Shown piece by piece: positions 23,836 through 36,926 of a DNA stretch of 64,000 nucleotides. The notes under the pieces are model-generated. The model ran no database searches. It saw only the letters and a list, made by a program, of their open reading frames with translations, and had not been told where the DNA came from. Source of the DNA: Centropus unirufus. Taxonomy: Eukaryota; Chordata; Aves; Cuculiformes; Centropidae. How positions within the stretch are numbered: the first letter of the stretch is position 1; each line of letters begins with the position of its first letter. Location of the stretch: positions 4,132,951 to 4,196,950 of the forward strand of contig VYZI01000043.1 of NCBI GenBank assembly GCA_013397695.1. Reading direction: 5' to 3'. Made by a program: the position numbers and the translations under genes.

Positions 23836-26800
23836 CCGACATCAGAGCAGCCATCTCCTATCAAAATGTGCCTGTACGGCAGTTCCCCAGGTGGGATAGG
23901 GCATCCTCTTAGAGCTCAGGCATTCAGGGTTGTGTCATTAGGGAGAAGACACTCAGATGCCCTTCACAAGACAAGCAACAAGGCTTGTTGGTGCTGCAGG
24001 AGGACACTGCTGCGGGATGGATGTGATTGTTTCAGTGCCACTCTCTTTAAGGACAAAGGCAAATAAAAATGCAAGAGAAAATCAGCTGTGTTACATGGCG
24101 ATGTTTTTAATTGCCTTGGCTAAACGGGAGATTAAACACGGGAAACTTCAAGTGCTGTTTGATGTTTAGCATCCATGCTCCAAAAGGACGAGTTCTCTGG
24201 GTGCGGTTTTGGTACACCCAGGAAGCGTGAAATCACTCCAAAATTGCCTGACGCGTAAGGTAATTGGTCTCCATTGCCTGAAAGGCTCTGGCTGCAGACT
24301 GGGGAAGCAGACACCACCTCCCGGGTGGAACAAACTCAGAGACAACACAGGGGCTGTTTACACGGTACCTGTGTGTCCAGCGTTGAGGTCCCCCTGTCCA
24401 ACTCGTGCAGAGATCATCTATCACCACTCCAGAGGAGCTCAGTGCCTGGCAAGGCTGGGAAGATACGTCCCTAGAATAAAGCAAGAGAGAGATTTCCTAT
24501 CATCACCCCCATGGCCTGCACTTTCCATTTTCTCCTTGTTATGCTCAATCAAGACACATTTGATTTCAGATTAGCAGGGTGTCAGGGAGAGATTTATTTC
24601 CTTAAAGGAAAGATAAAAGATTCTGTGTTGAATGTGGCACGTGTTAAAGCATGTTTCTGCTGATAGAGGAGTGTGTGCTTGCAGAGGCTGCCATGCTCAG
24701 GGCTTTTCTCCCTCCAAGATGGAATTTTTGTTCTCTGAAATAGGAGCTGTGGTAATATCTTAGATGCTGGTCTTGTTCGGCTGGTGGCCATTTCTAGCTT
24801 CTCCAGATCTGTAATGGCAATCCTTTGCCTATCTCCAGTTCCAATATAGACTCTGCATGTCCTTCGAGAACAGTGGTCACAGGGTCAGTCCAGGAGCAAC
24901 CACTGCAGCCAGCAAAGGTGTCCCAAAACTGAGCAGTCCTGTCCCATTTTTCTTTTACTGACACATCGCATACTGGTGGCCACCCTTGCTGCCTCTCCCA
25001 ATTCTGCCATGTCTTTGGAGATGAAGGACTTTGAAGGTGAGGGTGAAACATGACCTTCAAGATTCACATTCATGGATTTACACAGTGGCTCAAAGACATT
25101 TTCTGACCTCTTCTTTCATCCTTTCCTAATAACTTCCTGCGGCAATAGCAGAGGTCACAAGAATGCTTTGCAAATGCATGCAGCTCCCCAGGACAGGGCT
25201 GAGATCCAGATGCAAGCTCATGGGCCAAGCTTCAGAAGAAATCCCCTCTTCACATTTCAGGACTATCTCCCTGCAGCTTTCATAATCTCCAGAAGCCCAG
25301 AAGCCCCCCAGGGAAAGTTCAGCAGCTCCAACTCCTCCACACTTAAAGCTGTTTCATTAGCAACATTCCTGGGTGTGATCTGCTGCCAGACCAATCTTGG
25401 TAGGCTCAGGGGACGTCAGGGTTTGAGAATCAGCACAGTGGACCCTTTCTAAGCCCCTCACCCCTATGGTTTGATGTTATTGGCCTCCCTTTAAATTTCA
25501 ATCTCAAAATATTTGCATAGAGATTAGGACCAGAGGATCAGAATACAGTCTGCATGACCCCATACACTGCTGTGAGTGTTTTGGCAGGAGAAAGATAGCA
25601 GTTGTTCTCCTCAACTGAAGGAAAGGGAAAAAGTGATATTTGCAAGCTTGGATTTCTTTTTTTCACTTCAGGAAAGGCCAGACTCTCTTATAAATGCCTG
25701 GACTACAGTAAAACCTGCTTATAACTGTTGAAAAGAATCAGGTAATGAGATTATTTTTTCATGGTTGCTCATGATTGCATTGGTCATTAGGAGAACAGGG
25801 GAAAGATCTTTGTAGCAGCACATTGAAGTAAAAGTGGAAGGCACCTGAGAGAGCACCTAACAACCTCTCCCTGGTGTGATCTCCCGGCATAACTTCAGCA
25901 CATAAATCCACTTCTCTGGGGCAGTAAGATTCAGTTTCTGGGTCCATTACTCCCTTCAGCTGTTTCTTTATGTCTCTGCTCCTTGGGATTCATCCTCTAA
26001 GCTGCCTTCCTCAAGAGGGAAGCACATTGCTGAGCTGAGTGGAGGAATGAACAGAAGGAAAAGAAGGAAAAGAAGCCTTCACCCACCTTCAGCTGGCCCT
26101 GAACGGTCCCTTTGGAGCATGAAGAGCTGTGTCCTGCCAGCCTCAGTGTGGGAGGAACCTTCCATTTCTCATATCTCCAGCTGAAAAGGGAGTTGGAGTT
26201 AGGGCAATTTGCTGCCTTGTTTACTACTTCCTGCCAGGGCCCCTTTGCCATCAAATCATAAAAACTAGGGACACCTGAAGCTCCACCTGGCCTTTAGCAG
26301 GACCCTGATGCCCCCTGTGCTTGCCTGATGGCCAAATTGTCTAATATCCTGTCTCCAAAAATTTTAGAGATGGTATATCCACCTCTGCCCCCAGGAGTCA
26401 GGAGGGATCAGTAATGACTGTGCTGGTGGGAAAACAGAGGTTAAGAGGCAGCATGGACTTGGCACATAAAACCCTGCTGCCGGGGAAAAGGGCCAGCCAC
26501 TGGTAGCAGGAGGGGGTTGTTGGGAGCAGGGATGCACAGCTCCTCCAGCCAAACAAATTGCTTTTGCTGGGGCGAAGGTAAGACACGAGGGAGGCAGCAG
26601 GGTTTGTCCAGTCCTTCTACTCCACCGTGGACAGCCCCAGCTGATTTCAAGTGATGGAGATCACCTCATTATCACACATAAAGATCACACAATTACAGAG
26701 TGCCTCAGATCAAAGTGGCCATAATCACCAATGTGAGCTCATCTCCTCCACTCGTGGTGGAGGTGCCTTATTATACCAAGAACCAGGGCTAATCCTCCTC

Positions 26801-27776
26801 TAGTATCGTCTTAGCTGGGAAAGAGGAGCTGCCATCATCACCACAACCTTCCAGGCAGACACTCCAGAGAAAACGGCTTTGATGCTGCAGGGAAGTTCCC
26901 AGAGGCCTCTCCTAGCATCATTGTCTTCTTCCTGCTCCTTTCTGTGGTCCTGGTCCTTGTTCAGCTTCCTCTAACCAAAAATTCTCCCCTAAAGAGTGAA
27001 ATGAGGTGATGTGTATGTCCCACACAAATACCTTCCCATGGCAATAGGGTCCATCAGAGAAAGGGGCCATAAGGGCCACGCGTGAAGTCAGAGAAACGTC
27101 AAAGTGAACAGAATATTGGGACTTTTTTTCCCCTAGTATGGATCAGTCCCTGGAGCAACCTACTCAGGAAGGAAGTGGAGCCTCCAATTTTTTATGGCTT
27201 TGATTCACAGAGAGAGGTTTTTGTTTTTTTCTGGGAGGAACATTTTAGTGGGATTCAAATAACCAGACTCAATGCAAAGTGGGAGAGCTTCTGCTCATGT
27301 CATGTTGCCATCACATCAAAGACCAGATCTGGGAAGGGGAATTCTTAATAAAAATGCAAATTAGCACACATACAAACAAGAAATAGCCATGGAGACTGCA
27401 GCAGAACTCCCTGATGTAGGGGTGGAATAGGAAGGGGTGGAAGAGATTTATTTTAAGAGCTAACTTTAGAAAGCTCTGCTCCCTCTTCTCATATCTGGAC
27501 TCACCTCCTTTCACCTGTGTGGGAGCTGAGGCCTGTCTCCTCCTGTCACCCAAGTTCTAGAACCACCCCCCCAGGGACTGACAGGTCCTGTGAAGGCCCT
27601 GGTAACACCGGTGCTTGGTGCTTTCCTCTCCATTCCTTTTGCCCTCTCCTTCCAGCTTGAATCCTTCCAAGAGCAGGTCGGTGGATCTTCTCAAAGTTCC
27701 CAGGATTCGCGTAGTTTATCCAGCACACAGCTGGCAGGGGTTACATCCGTCACACATTTCCAAAAGCCCACAGAGT

Positions 27777-27828
27777 TTTTCTTCTCCTTGCTTTCTTCCT
27801 CCTCTTCCTTTTATTTTTTTTTTTTTTT
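27777..27828. repeat. Pyrimidine tract ending in poly-T
   Basis: About 50 bases of almost pure C/T end in a T run interrupted by one A (27811-27828). It is a simple repeat. In an antisense transcript it would resemble a polyadenylate tail, but no retrocopy is visible beside it. Confidence 0.85.
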
Positions 27829-29499
27829 GGTGATCTCAGGTGAACACAGGATATTTCAAAGAGATCTCTGTGAACAGTGAGGCTTTGAAGCCAGCTGGTG
27901 GAGCAACCTCAGGTGACATGGAAATGAAGCAGAGCCCGGCTGGGTGTCTTTCCAGGAGAACTGAATCAAAGCCAGAAGAAATGACAGCACAAGCTGATCC
28001 AACTCACTCTGGCTGGGGGTTGCTCCTCCCTTTGTTACTGAGCCCAGCCCAATGACTCTTCCTGGTTTTAAATTAACAAAACCTTTGCTAAGTTTCAGAT
28101 TAAGTTCCTTGGTCACCAGCAGGGATGGCCTGTGGCAAATCCCTGGATTTTGTCTTTAATTATCATCAGGAACATCACAGTCCTGCAAAAACTTTGCTGA
28201 GAAAAAGCCAGCATCTGTGATCCCTGCTGTGGAGCTGAGCATCTGCTCAAGGGAAGGCTGGTAGTCGGGAAGAGAAGGGTCAACAGAAAATGATCTTCTA
28301 AGTCTTCCTCTATAGACTGAATCTCTAATATGTTTACTTAGCTGGATGCAAATCCCTTTCACAAGCGCGTGGCACTGCTGGGTACAAATACACACAGAAA
28401 ATTAACAAAGCTGGAGCATCAATTCCTTATCTATCACCAGTACCAGCCCACCTGTGACTATGTGTGGGGAAGGAAAATCTCTCTCCAGTGTCCAGGAAAA
28501 TGAAACTGAGTTTCCAGCAGTGTTCTCCAGTTCTTATCCAAGGGATACTGTTCAGCACTCCACTGCTTCACTGCTCCTGGGCTGCTTTTTCCCTGATTCC
28601 CTGAGTCTTCCCCTTGTCCATACCCAGCAACAGTCCGCCCATGCCAAGTGAACTTGATAAAGCAATGGATCTTCAGAAAACCAATGGAGGCATCAAGTGC
28701 AAAACCATCTCAAAGGGTGGTGATGAGCAGAAGGAAGAATATAACTGAATCCCAGTGTATAGACCCCTCACCTGGGTATCCTGTACCTACTGAAGATAAT
28801 CCTGCCTCCTCCCGCCTGCTGGGTGAAGTCTAGAGAAGCATCCTAGTGACCACTGTGAGAGCAGAAACTTCTCATGGCCACATTATGGCCTGCTTGGGCA
28901 TGGGAAAAGTGCCACTTGGGAAGTGGAGATGCTGTCTGCATTTGGCTATTCGCATAAGTTTGATCTACAATGGAAGAGCCGGAGGAACTGCAGGCAAATC
29001 CAATTCTTATTACGTGGCTGTGGAGCCACCAGATATTCCCCACACAGCATCCTGTATTGGTCTGGAATTTGTGTGCTGGCTGGAAGCAAGGCTTGCGCAG
29101 AAAAGGACAGGAAGGCAGCACAGCATGGGCTGAGCTGCTCACAGCATGGACAGCCGTGGGTCAGGGCAGGTCAGTGTCCCTTACCTTTTCACAGTTCATT
29201 TTTCTCTCTGCTCTTGACAAAAAATGCGCAGGTGTATCTGTGGTGGGTCTTAGGTTCAAGGTCACCTTGTGTTCAGCCCAGCACAATAAAACCATGAGGA
29301 ATGCCGTATGACAAAGAGGCTTTGAGCCTCTCGAGGAGTGATGGGTTGTGAAAAAAGATCACAGCTACCTGGAGGTGAGAAAGTCCTATATCCATTGCCT
29401 GTGAGGGTGGCTTCCTAAGACACCCTGCTCCTATAGTGCAGTGGTCTGGGCATCCCCTCTGAGCTGACGGTGACAGCGAAGGAGGAAGGAGACTGGATT

Positions 29500-29745
29500 A
29501 AACAGAGCCTGTTTAATGCCATTCCAACCCCAGCCAACCAGGTCAATTAAAAAATAAAGATGAAGGCTCCCGGCCTGGGTCTGCTGTCCCTATTAAATTC
29601 ATTATCTCCCCCTGCCAACAGAAAGAGGGCAACCGTTCGCGTAAGACACAGCTAATAATATCTGAGTACAGGACATTGCTGCTAAATTATAGGGAGGGCT
29701 TGGGAAGGGAAATTAGTGTCATTTGCAAGCCCAATAATAGGGGCT
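29500..29745. promoter_or_regulatory. Candidate conserved non-coding element
   Basis: A non-repetitive block with repeated ATTA/TAAT cores ('caggtcaattaaaaaataaa', 'ccctattaaattcattatct', 'agctaataatatctg', 'gctaaattatagggagg') and CpGs at 'caaccgttcgcgtaag'. The composition suggests an enhancer-like conserved element. This is inference without alignment. Confidence 0.25.
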
Positions 29746-30510
29746 GTGCAGCGTGAATGCCGATGCAGAGGCAAGCTGGAGGACAGCGTGTGGCTTATGC
29801 AACTGTCCCCATCCTCCTCCTTTGGGTTGGGCTGGCAGGATGCACACTGGGGGGGCGAGGAGCAGGATAGCAGAGGAGAAGTAGGCTTGAAAACCAAGGG
29901 GAGTTAAAAACAAAGGGAAAAACAGATAACTTTCTCTGAGGGGGAAAGCACTGGAAGCTGCTACAGGGGAAAATGGCTCAGCCCTTTCCTCCCAGCTGGG
30001 CTTTTTCAGTGCAGAGTTTAGGCCCCCCCAGGGCAGCAGCTACCAGGGATGGGAGATCTGGTGGTTTCAACTGAAGGGACAGCTCGGGGCAGCTTCTAGG
30101 AGCAATCAAACCCAGTGGGGAAACTGAGGCACACGGAGAGCCTCCACAGTCTGCACCGCAGCCTGAATCTTAAGGCAATTATTGAGCACTCCTTGGTGAC
30201 GTGAAATGCGGTGCTGCTCCCTGGGAACAGCTGATAGGGCAAAGCATTTCCCCCGTCAGTTTGCAGTCACATCTTGAGCAAAAACGGGTTATAGAGAAGC
30301 ACAAGAGCACTCTGACCAAATGCTCCCAGGCTGCTAACAAACCTGAAGTACCAACAGCATGTTCTGGGTCATCTGTGGAGTATCTCTGGCTCCAAGCTCA
30401 AAATTTGTATCCTATCCCAGAAAACATTACAAGACACTCCCACTCCCGCCCCCCCCTACAGTTTCACCATGCTCTGTGCTGGCTGTCATAGACCCCCAGT
30501 TCTAGGGCCA

Positions 30511-30569
30511 GAGAATAATTTTATATCAATAGAATAGTTTTATATCAATGGAGTAGTTTTATATCAATG
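30511..30569. repeat. Three tandem copies of a 20-base unit
   Basis: The units are gagaataattttatatcaat, agaatagttttatatcaatg and gagtagttttatatcaatg. Each carries 'ttttatatcaat' exactly, with variation confined to the first six or seven bases. It is a short minisatellite. Confidence 0.92.
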
Positions 30570-31567
30570 TTTTTAGGGTGCCTAAACGCACAGAAATGGA
30601 AGAACTCTTGGTGTGTCCAACACATGCAAAGACCATTACCCCTTCCTGCCTGCTCAGTTAGGTCTCCAGGGCCCCTCCTGGAGCTGATTAGGAAATGCCC
30701 CATTCCCCTGATGAATAGGTGAAGCTGTGATTATACTAATCAGCTGCTCATTAGTGTTACTTGGCTTTGGCTGAACGCACATCAGCTCCAGCGTGTACAG
30801 CCCTCTCTGTCACTGGGGATGCTGAAAGTCCTCAGCTCAGTTGCTATCCCCACCTGGTTTTACCCACAGATGGAGAAGGGTTCTCCAGGGGACCATGGAG
30901 ATCTGGCAAGCAATTCTCCTCCAAGCATAAGCCATTTTTCAGACTGTGAATTGATCACCACAGCTCTGCGCCTCAGGTAGGGAATTTTGGCCTCTGAGAT
31001 GCTTCCAGGGGACAGCCAATCTGCCACTGAGGGCTGAGAGCCATGCAAGAGGTGCACCACTTCTCCATGTGCTGAGACGCAGAGAGATCCACGAGAGCCC
31101 AGCCTCCACCGAAGACCCTCAACCCATCCTCTTGTGAGCTGTAGAAGATCACAGAGCCAACAGTTCTAACCCTTAGGACAGCTGACAGGGGAGCCAGCTG
31201 GTTATAGAAGAGCAGCAAGAGCACCGTCACTTCATGGCAACTTTGGGTCCAGCCTGCCAGCCACAGTGCAGCTGCTGCAAACCAGTATTGCTGGAAAGGG
31301 AGAGTTTTGCCAGCTGTCAAAAATCAGAAGCCAGCAAATACTTCATAACCTGTCCAAAACTCTCTTCAGGTCTCCATGTAGCTGCCTGTTCTGGTTTGAA
31401 CAAATTAGTTTTCTAACTTTCAGCTAAACCTTGTCCAAGTAACTTAATTTTCTGAAAGTTAACTGCATGGTTTCAAACAGTGTCAGTCTCTAGAAGGGAT
31501 AACACTTAAATTCTATAATTATCAACAAAGTAATGAGGCACTGGTATGCACAAATGTCATTGCTTAC
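30570..31567. other. Unique non-coding stretch up to the assembly gap
   Basis: No gene or repeat recognised. The last bases before the gap are AT-rich. Confidence 0.5.
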
Positions 31568-31892
31568 NNNNNNNNNNNNNNNNNNNNNNNNNNNNNNNNN
31601 NNNNNNNNNNNNNNNNNNNNNNNNNNNNNNNNNNNNNNNNNNNNNNNNNNNNNNNNNNNNNNNNNNNNNNNNNNNNNNNNNNNNNNNNNNNNNNNNNNNN
31701 NNNNNNNNNNNNNNNNNNNNNNNNNNNNNNNNNNNNNNNNNNNNNNNNNNNNNNNNNNNNNNNNNNNNNNNNNNNNNNNNNNNNNNNNNNNNNNNNNNNN
31801 NNNNNNNNNNNNNNNNNNNNNNNNNNNNNNNNNNNNNNNNNNNNNNNNNNNNNNNNNNNNNNNNNNNNNNNNNNNNNNNNNNNNNNNNNNNN
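31568..31892. other. Assembly gap (325 undetermined bases)
   Basis: All bases are N. Open frames running through it are artefacts. The gap lies about 780 bases upstream of the MFSD2-like exon, so a further exon or a GC-rich or repetitive stretch could be hidden here. Confidence 1.
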
Positions 31893-32669
31893 GTTGCTCC
31901 AGAGTGTTTCATCCCCAGATCTAAGTCTAGTTGAAGGAGGGGAGCCAGGAGAGGGTATTTATGGCAATGAATTTTTATCCCCTCGGAAGGCTAAGCCAGA
32001 GAATTGTGCTCTGCGAGTGCCATCCTTCCCATTATCCTCACACCCCCAAGTCCTGCCAAACCCTGTTAATTCACCCAAAAAAATTAACCCGTGCTCCATC
32101 AGCCACTTTCGTAGCTCAGAAGGCGGCAGAGGGATACTTCTGCATGTACACGCACTCAGAGCGCCTGTTTTTTACCTGCTAAAAGTCAAACAGCAGGACA
32201 GAGCCTGGGGAGAGCAGAGTCCCAGTGGGTTTGAGGGACACGAGGGGACAGTGGCACACGGGATTTGTCTGGTGCACCACAAAGCCTGGTTGCAACGTGG
32301 AGACCCAGACACTCCAGAAATGGGGCAGGTTACCTCTGGACAGGAGATCTGCAAGATGTCTGGGGATGGGCTCTTGGAGAGACCTGACCCCTCGGCTGCA
32401 GGGAGCAGGGACCCATAGTGCTGGAGCCAAAGGAGATTCCAGCTTCTGTCTGGGTCCCAGTGGAAGTGACAGCTCCAATAGCCAGGCACTGGGCAGGCAG
32501 AAGAGTCCCCATTGGTCTCATCCCTCCTCCTTGACAGATGTGACAAGGGACAGAAATCCCCATGGGCTGCCTGCAGTCCCTGGGTCTGCCTGAAGAAGCT
32601 GCTGCTCTTCCCTTTCAGTCCATCATCCTGAGAGCTCTCCCCAAGGAGGTCATGAAACTGAGACCCCAG
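31893..32669. other. Sequence between the gap and the MFSD2-like exon
   Basis: This is moderately GC-rich sequence with no recognised exon. A good-looking acceptor ('gctgctcttccctttcag', ending at about 32618) lies some 50 bases before the MFSD2-like block, but the codons after it do not resemble the family. Overlapping open frames on both strands (for example 32172-32732 minus) are not recognisable. Confidence 0.5.
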
Positions 32670-32839
32670 CACAGCATCCCCCATCCCCTTCCTCATCATG
32701 GTGGTCCTCCTGGACAGTAACCTCATCGTCACCTACATCGTGGCTGTAGCAGCTGGGATCAGCGTCGCACCTGCCTTCCTCCTGCCCTGGTCCATGCTCC
32801 CAGATGTCATAGATGACTTGCACCATCACAATCCTGGAC
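32670..32839 (+). CDS. MFSD2-family (MFSD2A-like) transporter, single exon
   Basis: In the frame containing the ATG at 32698 the block reads through a hydrophobic helix, NLIVTYIVAVAAGISVA, then PAFLLPW and SMLPDVIDD. The AVAAGISVA..FLLPWSMLPDVIDD stretch is a hallmark of MFSD2A, a 12-helix major-facilitator protein that imports lysophosphatidylcholine lipids with sodium in the plasma membrane. The paralogue MFSD2B shares LLPWSMLPDV but not AVAAGISVA, so MFSD2A is the closer match. The frame is open with no stop or frameshift. Proposed limits are inferred: acceptor 'accccag' at 32669 (weak pyrimidine tract) and donor GT at 32840 (weak consensus). Oddities are a proline where the family normally has alanine (SVAPAFLLPW), IDDL in place of IDDF, and a histidine-rich end. 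I found no neighbouring exon in the window, so this is either one exon of a gene with distant exons, a hidden exon in the gap plus more, or a duplicated, non-functional exon fragment. Homology is fairly sure; function is not. Confidence 0.72.
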
Positions 32840-35800
32840 GTGCGCCATCACGTCCTGGCAAGTCTCAGCCTCCTCCAGCCTTCCTCACCAAAGGCTGGGG
32901 ACACAGCCATGCTCTCCTTCTTCCCTCCTTCGCTCCATCCTGTCAATCAAGCTCTAGCTTAGGCAGGTTTCCTCACACAACAGCTACAATGGCTTTAGAG
33001 AGATGCAATTAAGATGAAACCCACTTATTTAAAGCAGCTCCTCTCCCAGCACTGCTCTAATGTCACCTTTGATCACTGAAACCAACTCCGCTCGCAGATT
33101 GGCAGGGATGCATCCTTTCATTTTCTCCCTTTCCCTCATGTTCCATTCAGACAAACCTGGTTTCTTTCTTCCCAAAGCCCTTCCTGCTGGTGCTCAGAGC
33201 ATTTTGCAGAGTAAAGGACTTGTCATTTTTGCATTGACCGTTGGGAAATAAAACCAGAGCCAAACACCCTGGCTGTGCCCACAAAGGTCAGAGGGATCAT
33301 GTAGATGCTGGTGCATGTTGGGCTCAGATGAGTTTGATCCATGTGCAGCGGTGCAAATCAGGAAGGATGGCAGCAAGGCAAGGAAGCCTGGACTAATTCA
33401 TCTGATAGGAAGTATTCTGGATTTACTGGGGGAGAGCAACCACTGATGGGGCATGCTGGGCCATTCCCACCTTGTAACAGTCAGTTCTGCTCAAACCATC
33501 ACTTAGGCACAGTTTTAGCTTTAAACCCTGAGGCAGGCCCCGCTCTCGCATGCACGCAGGAGCTGCTGGATCAAGAGTCTTTTCTTCTTAGCAGTCTCCA
33601 TTCATACACATTTGATTGCCAGGCGTTGAAACCCCAGATCTTTTCACCATCAAATGCATCCATCAGGTTGCATTTTCTATTAGACTGGAGGTTTCCTGGT
33701 TGTCAGCGCTTCCACCCACACAGAAAGCTCTCTCCTGGACTCTGTCTCATTGCCTCCAAACCTCCCTGCGTCACATTTTCTTTGGAAATGGACAGCAAAT
33801 ACATGTGTATCCCTCTGCTCTCCCGGGGAGATGGCAGAGCAATTTACAGGGTTCCCTGGGTAGACGGGCTTCTTCCTCTGAACTCTTAATCCAATCTATT
33901 TTGTTTTGTTTTGTGGGAGAGCTGTCTTTTCCTGCAGGCGGGGAGAAGAGAGAAAAGCTACCCCATTATAAACCACCAGTGATTTGCAATTCATCACCAG
34001 CCCAGGGTCAGGTGTTCTCTGTCCTGGCATTGCAGGGTGGTACTTTCCTCTACTGCTTAGAGGCAGAAGGTGTCAAGGCCAAAGTCTTGGCACTGAAGTT
34101 ACAGATTCCTTCTGATTTCTGTAAAGATCTTGGGTTTAGCGGCTTCTGAGGATTTCTGAGCACAGAGACTGTTGCTGCCCTACTAGGTGACAGCCTCTGG
34201 GTCTGTCTACGTCCCAGACCCAGCTTGTGTGACCCTTTGGAGAGGGATTCCAGCCCCTGGATCAGCTAAATCATTTGGTAACCCCTTGCAGGGACAAGCA
34301 GGCCAACACTCAGCAAAAGATACAGCTTTAGAGGACACCAGCCCCGTACCACTAGAGGCATCCCACTCCAAAAGACTGCGGGGGGCTGCGTACCCCCATT
34401 CCTGCTTTGGCTCAGAGCTAGAGGCAGCAAGCAAAGCTTGAACGCTTCCTCATCCCGTCCTGGTCCATGGTGTTGCTCCAGCAGCAGCTGGCTACCAAGA
34501 TCTTTGTTTTTCAGGTCAGAGACAGTGAAGAAACCAGCCCAGATGCTTCTTCTGCCTTTAAATTAGTCCAGATGGGCCATCGCTAATCTGCTGAGAGCTG
34601 CGTCCTCCTTGGGGCAGCAGCTTGTCCAGAGGCAAACGGATCAAGTTTGGTCGGTTTGGAAGCAGGACTTCCTCAGCACACCCTGCTGCTAGCAGCTGGA
34701 GAGAGTTAAACACAGAGTAAATGGTTTTGCAGGAACACAGTGATCTCAACACCACAACCCACTCTACCTGTGGCCACGAAGCTTAAACAGCAGCTGCCTG
34801 AGAGGTTTTCTCTGTTGTCTGCCTCCTCCAGGTCTCTGTGCCTGCCCTTTCACCACGCAGAGAGCAGCTTTTGTCACTTAAAGGTGTGATCAGGAAATGA
34901 AGGGCTTTTAAAAATACTGCTATTAAGAACAATAATAATAATAGAGTGGCAACATATGTCTCTCTGCTGGCCCATCACCTTCTGCTTGCTTGGATGGAAG
35001 TGTTTTGCCATCAGTGTGACAGCACGCTGATACATCACCAGAGCCACAAAGCTGCCGGCTTTGGCTTTATTACCGTTATTAACCAGGTTTTCAGCAAAGA
35101 AAGGCAGCAGCACGCCGTGTGACACCCGTGTGTCAGCCCACTCTTGTAACTTTTTAATTGGTCAGCTAATGTCAACCTACGGAGCTCAAAAGTTGGAGGT
35201 TGCCAGAAGGCTCAATTTGTGCAAATGCCACTGGAATGGGCAGTGGGATGGGCAGAGCCCTAGTGACCACCCTGCTGGGACAGATAGCAAGGAGACCTCA
35301 GCCCCTTCCTAGACGTCATAAAGCACCGTGGGAGAGCAGGCAATGCCCCACCTCATATGTTTTTACATCCCAGGGAAACACAGAAAAACAGAGGGGTGTT
35401 TTTTAAGTTCTGCTGCACAGGGAAATATCTTCCTTGTTCTCTGGTCCAGGATGGAGCCAGCATCAAGTTACAAGATCCAGAGGGGGCTGGGACTGAGCCC
35501 ACTATTTCTAGTTGTCCTGCGGTAGTGCTGGGAGGTCCCAGAGAGACTCCCGAGGATTTCTCCAAGCTGACTAAATAGGGATAGCTGGTCATCCTAACTC
35601 AAACTCAGCAGCTGTGCAGGGCTCCTCTCCAGGGACCCAGCCATGGTTAGAACAGTCAAGCAGCCATCTTCATGATCATCCCTTCAGTCCATCCAACTCA
35701 GCCCCGCTGCTAACATCAAGCTTCCCGGTCAGACCTGTTTGGGCACTGGCTCTCAAAGTCTCTCCATCTCATTCCTCCACATTTTTCAATATGTTGTCCC

Positions 35801-36926
35801 TGTGGGCTGCTGGTATTCTCATGGGCTGCTTGGAGAAGCAGGTTAGCTTTCCTCTGGGCAGGTCAGAGCTTCCCATCTCCTTTAATAGCCATGGGGAAGA
35901 GCAGGGAATATGAGTCCTCACACAACAGCCACAGGCAATGCTGCAGGAGCACAAGACCATCCCCTGGGTGACATCCAAACCACCATCCATCACCCCAGCA
36001 CTAACCCAGGCAAGCAGCCAGGCTGGCAAGCACTGGGAGGGTTTCCCATGGAAAGCTGAAATCAGTCCAAGCCACGGGCATGATTCAGCCGAGAATCCTT
36101 ACTCTTTCTCCTCACACTGCAGGAACCTGAGGAGCAAGGAGATCTCTCCATCAACTACTCACACTTGTTTTAGTCTGTCACTTCAGCCCACTCCCACCCA
36201 GCCGTGACCAGGCTTCTCACTAGGGGATCACTCTATTTACCAATACATGCACACAGGCTCTTGGCTGAACAGCGGGGCTGAAGCAGCTTGTTCTTGCTCA
36301 TATTGTCTTCCTTCATTAATAAGGCAAATAATCTGTTTAAGCAGGCAGGGGAGCATTGCTTTTGCTGCTTTACATGCTGCTTGTTGAAAGTGAGATTGCT
36401 CTGGCAGATAAGATCTTCATAACTGCTCTTTCTCTGGTACAATCTCAGTTGTTACTGCCATGATTTAGGCTCTCTTGTCCCCTCAGAGGGGGGAGGAAGG
36501 GACAATTTCACCCTGTCGAGCGGTTTAGTCCCTGAGCCACATGAAACTGTGGTGTGTTATGAGCAAACAACAGCGTTCAAGGATTGACTGACTTTCTTAT
36601 GGTGAGAAACCCCAAGGGCCCAAAGAACCTCTGGGTGGAGCATGTCCCAACCCCACACTGTTTAGGCTGGCAATAAGCAACCATAAAAAAAAAAGGAGTG
36701 GGATCTAAAGATCAGCCCACACCAAAGACTTAAAAGTGAGCTAAACTTCTGACCAGGGTTTAAACTATGCAGCAGCACACCCTAAAAGTAAAGCAGCAAA
36801 ATTAATGAAGTCACCAAAACAGTCTCGCTCCCAGCATCACCAAGGTCAGGGTTTTCACACCTCCCTCTCCTGTGTATTGGCTTTCGGAGACCAGATTTCA
36901 CAGGTACAGACAGTCACAAGCCCGTG

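Larger units (their letters stand above)
23836..30510. other. Unique non-coding stretch, no gene recognised
   Basis: No exon recognised. It holds a pyrimidine/T tract at 27777-27828 and a candidate conserved block at 29500-29745. Open frames reach about 136 codons and look random. Confidence 0.55.

Noticed and set aside
31490..32418. Open frames running through the N block
   Set aside because: Undetermined bases cannot create stops, so these lengths are artefacts.
32560..32669. Second MFSD2 exon starting after the acceptor at about 32618
   Set aside because: The acceptor looks good, but the following codons in all three frames do not resemble the segment that should precede the MFSD2 block.
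33341..34149. Two long overlapping plus-strand open frames (about 180 codons each)
   Set aside because: They use different frames over shared DNA, show no family resemblance, no splice-flanked pattern and no membrane, catalytic or repeat motif. Chance open frames of this size are expected in 64 kb.
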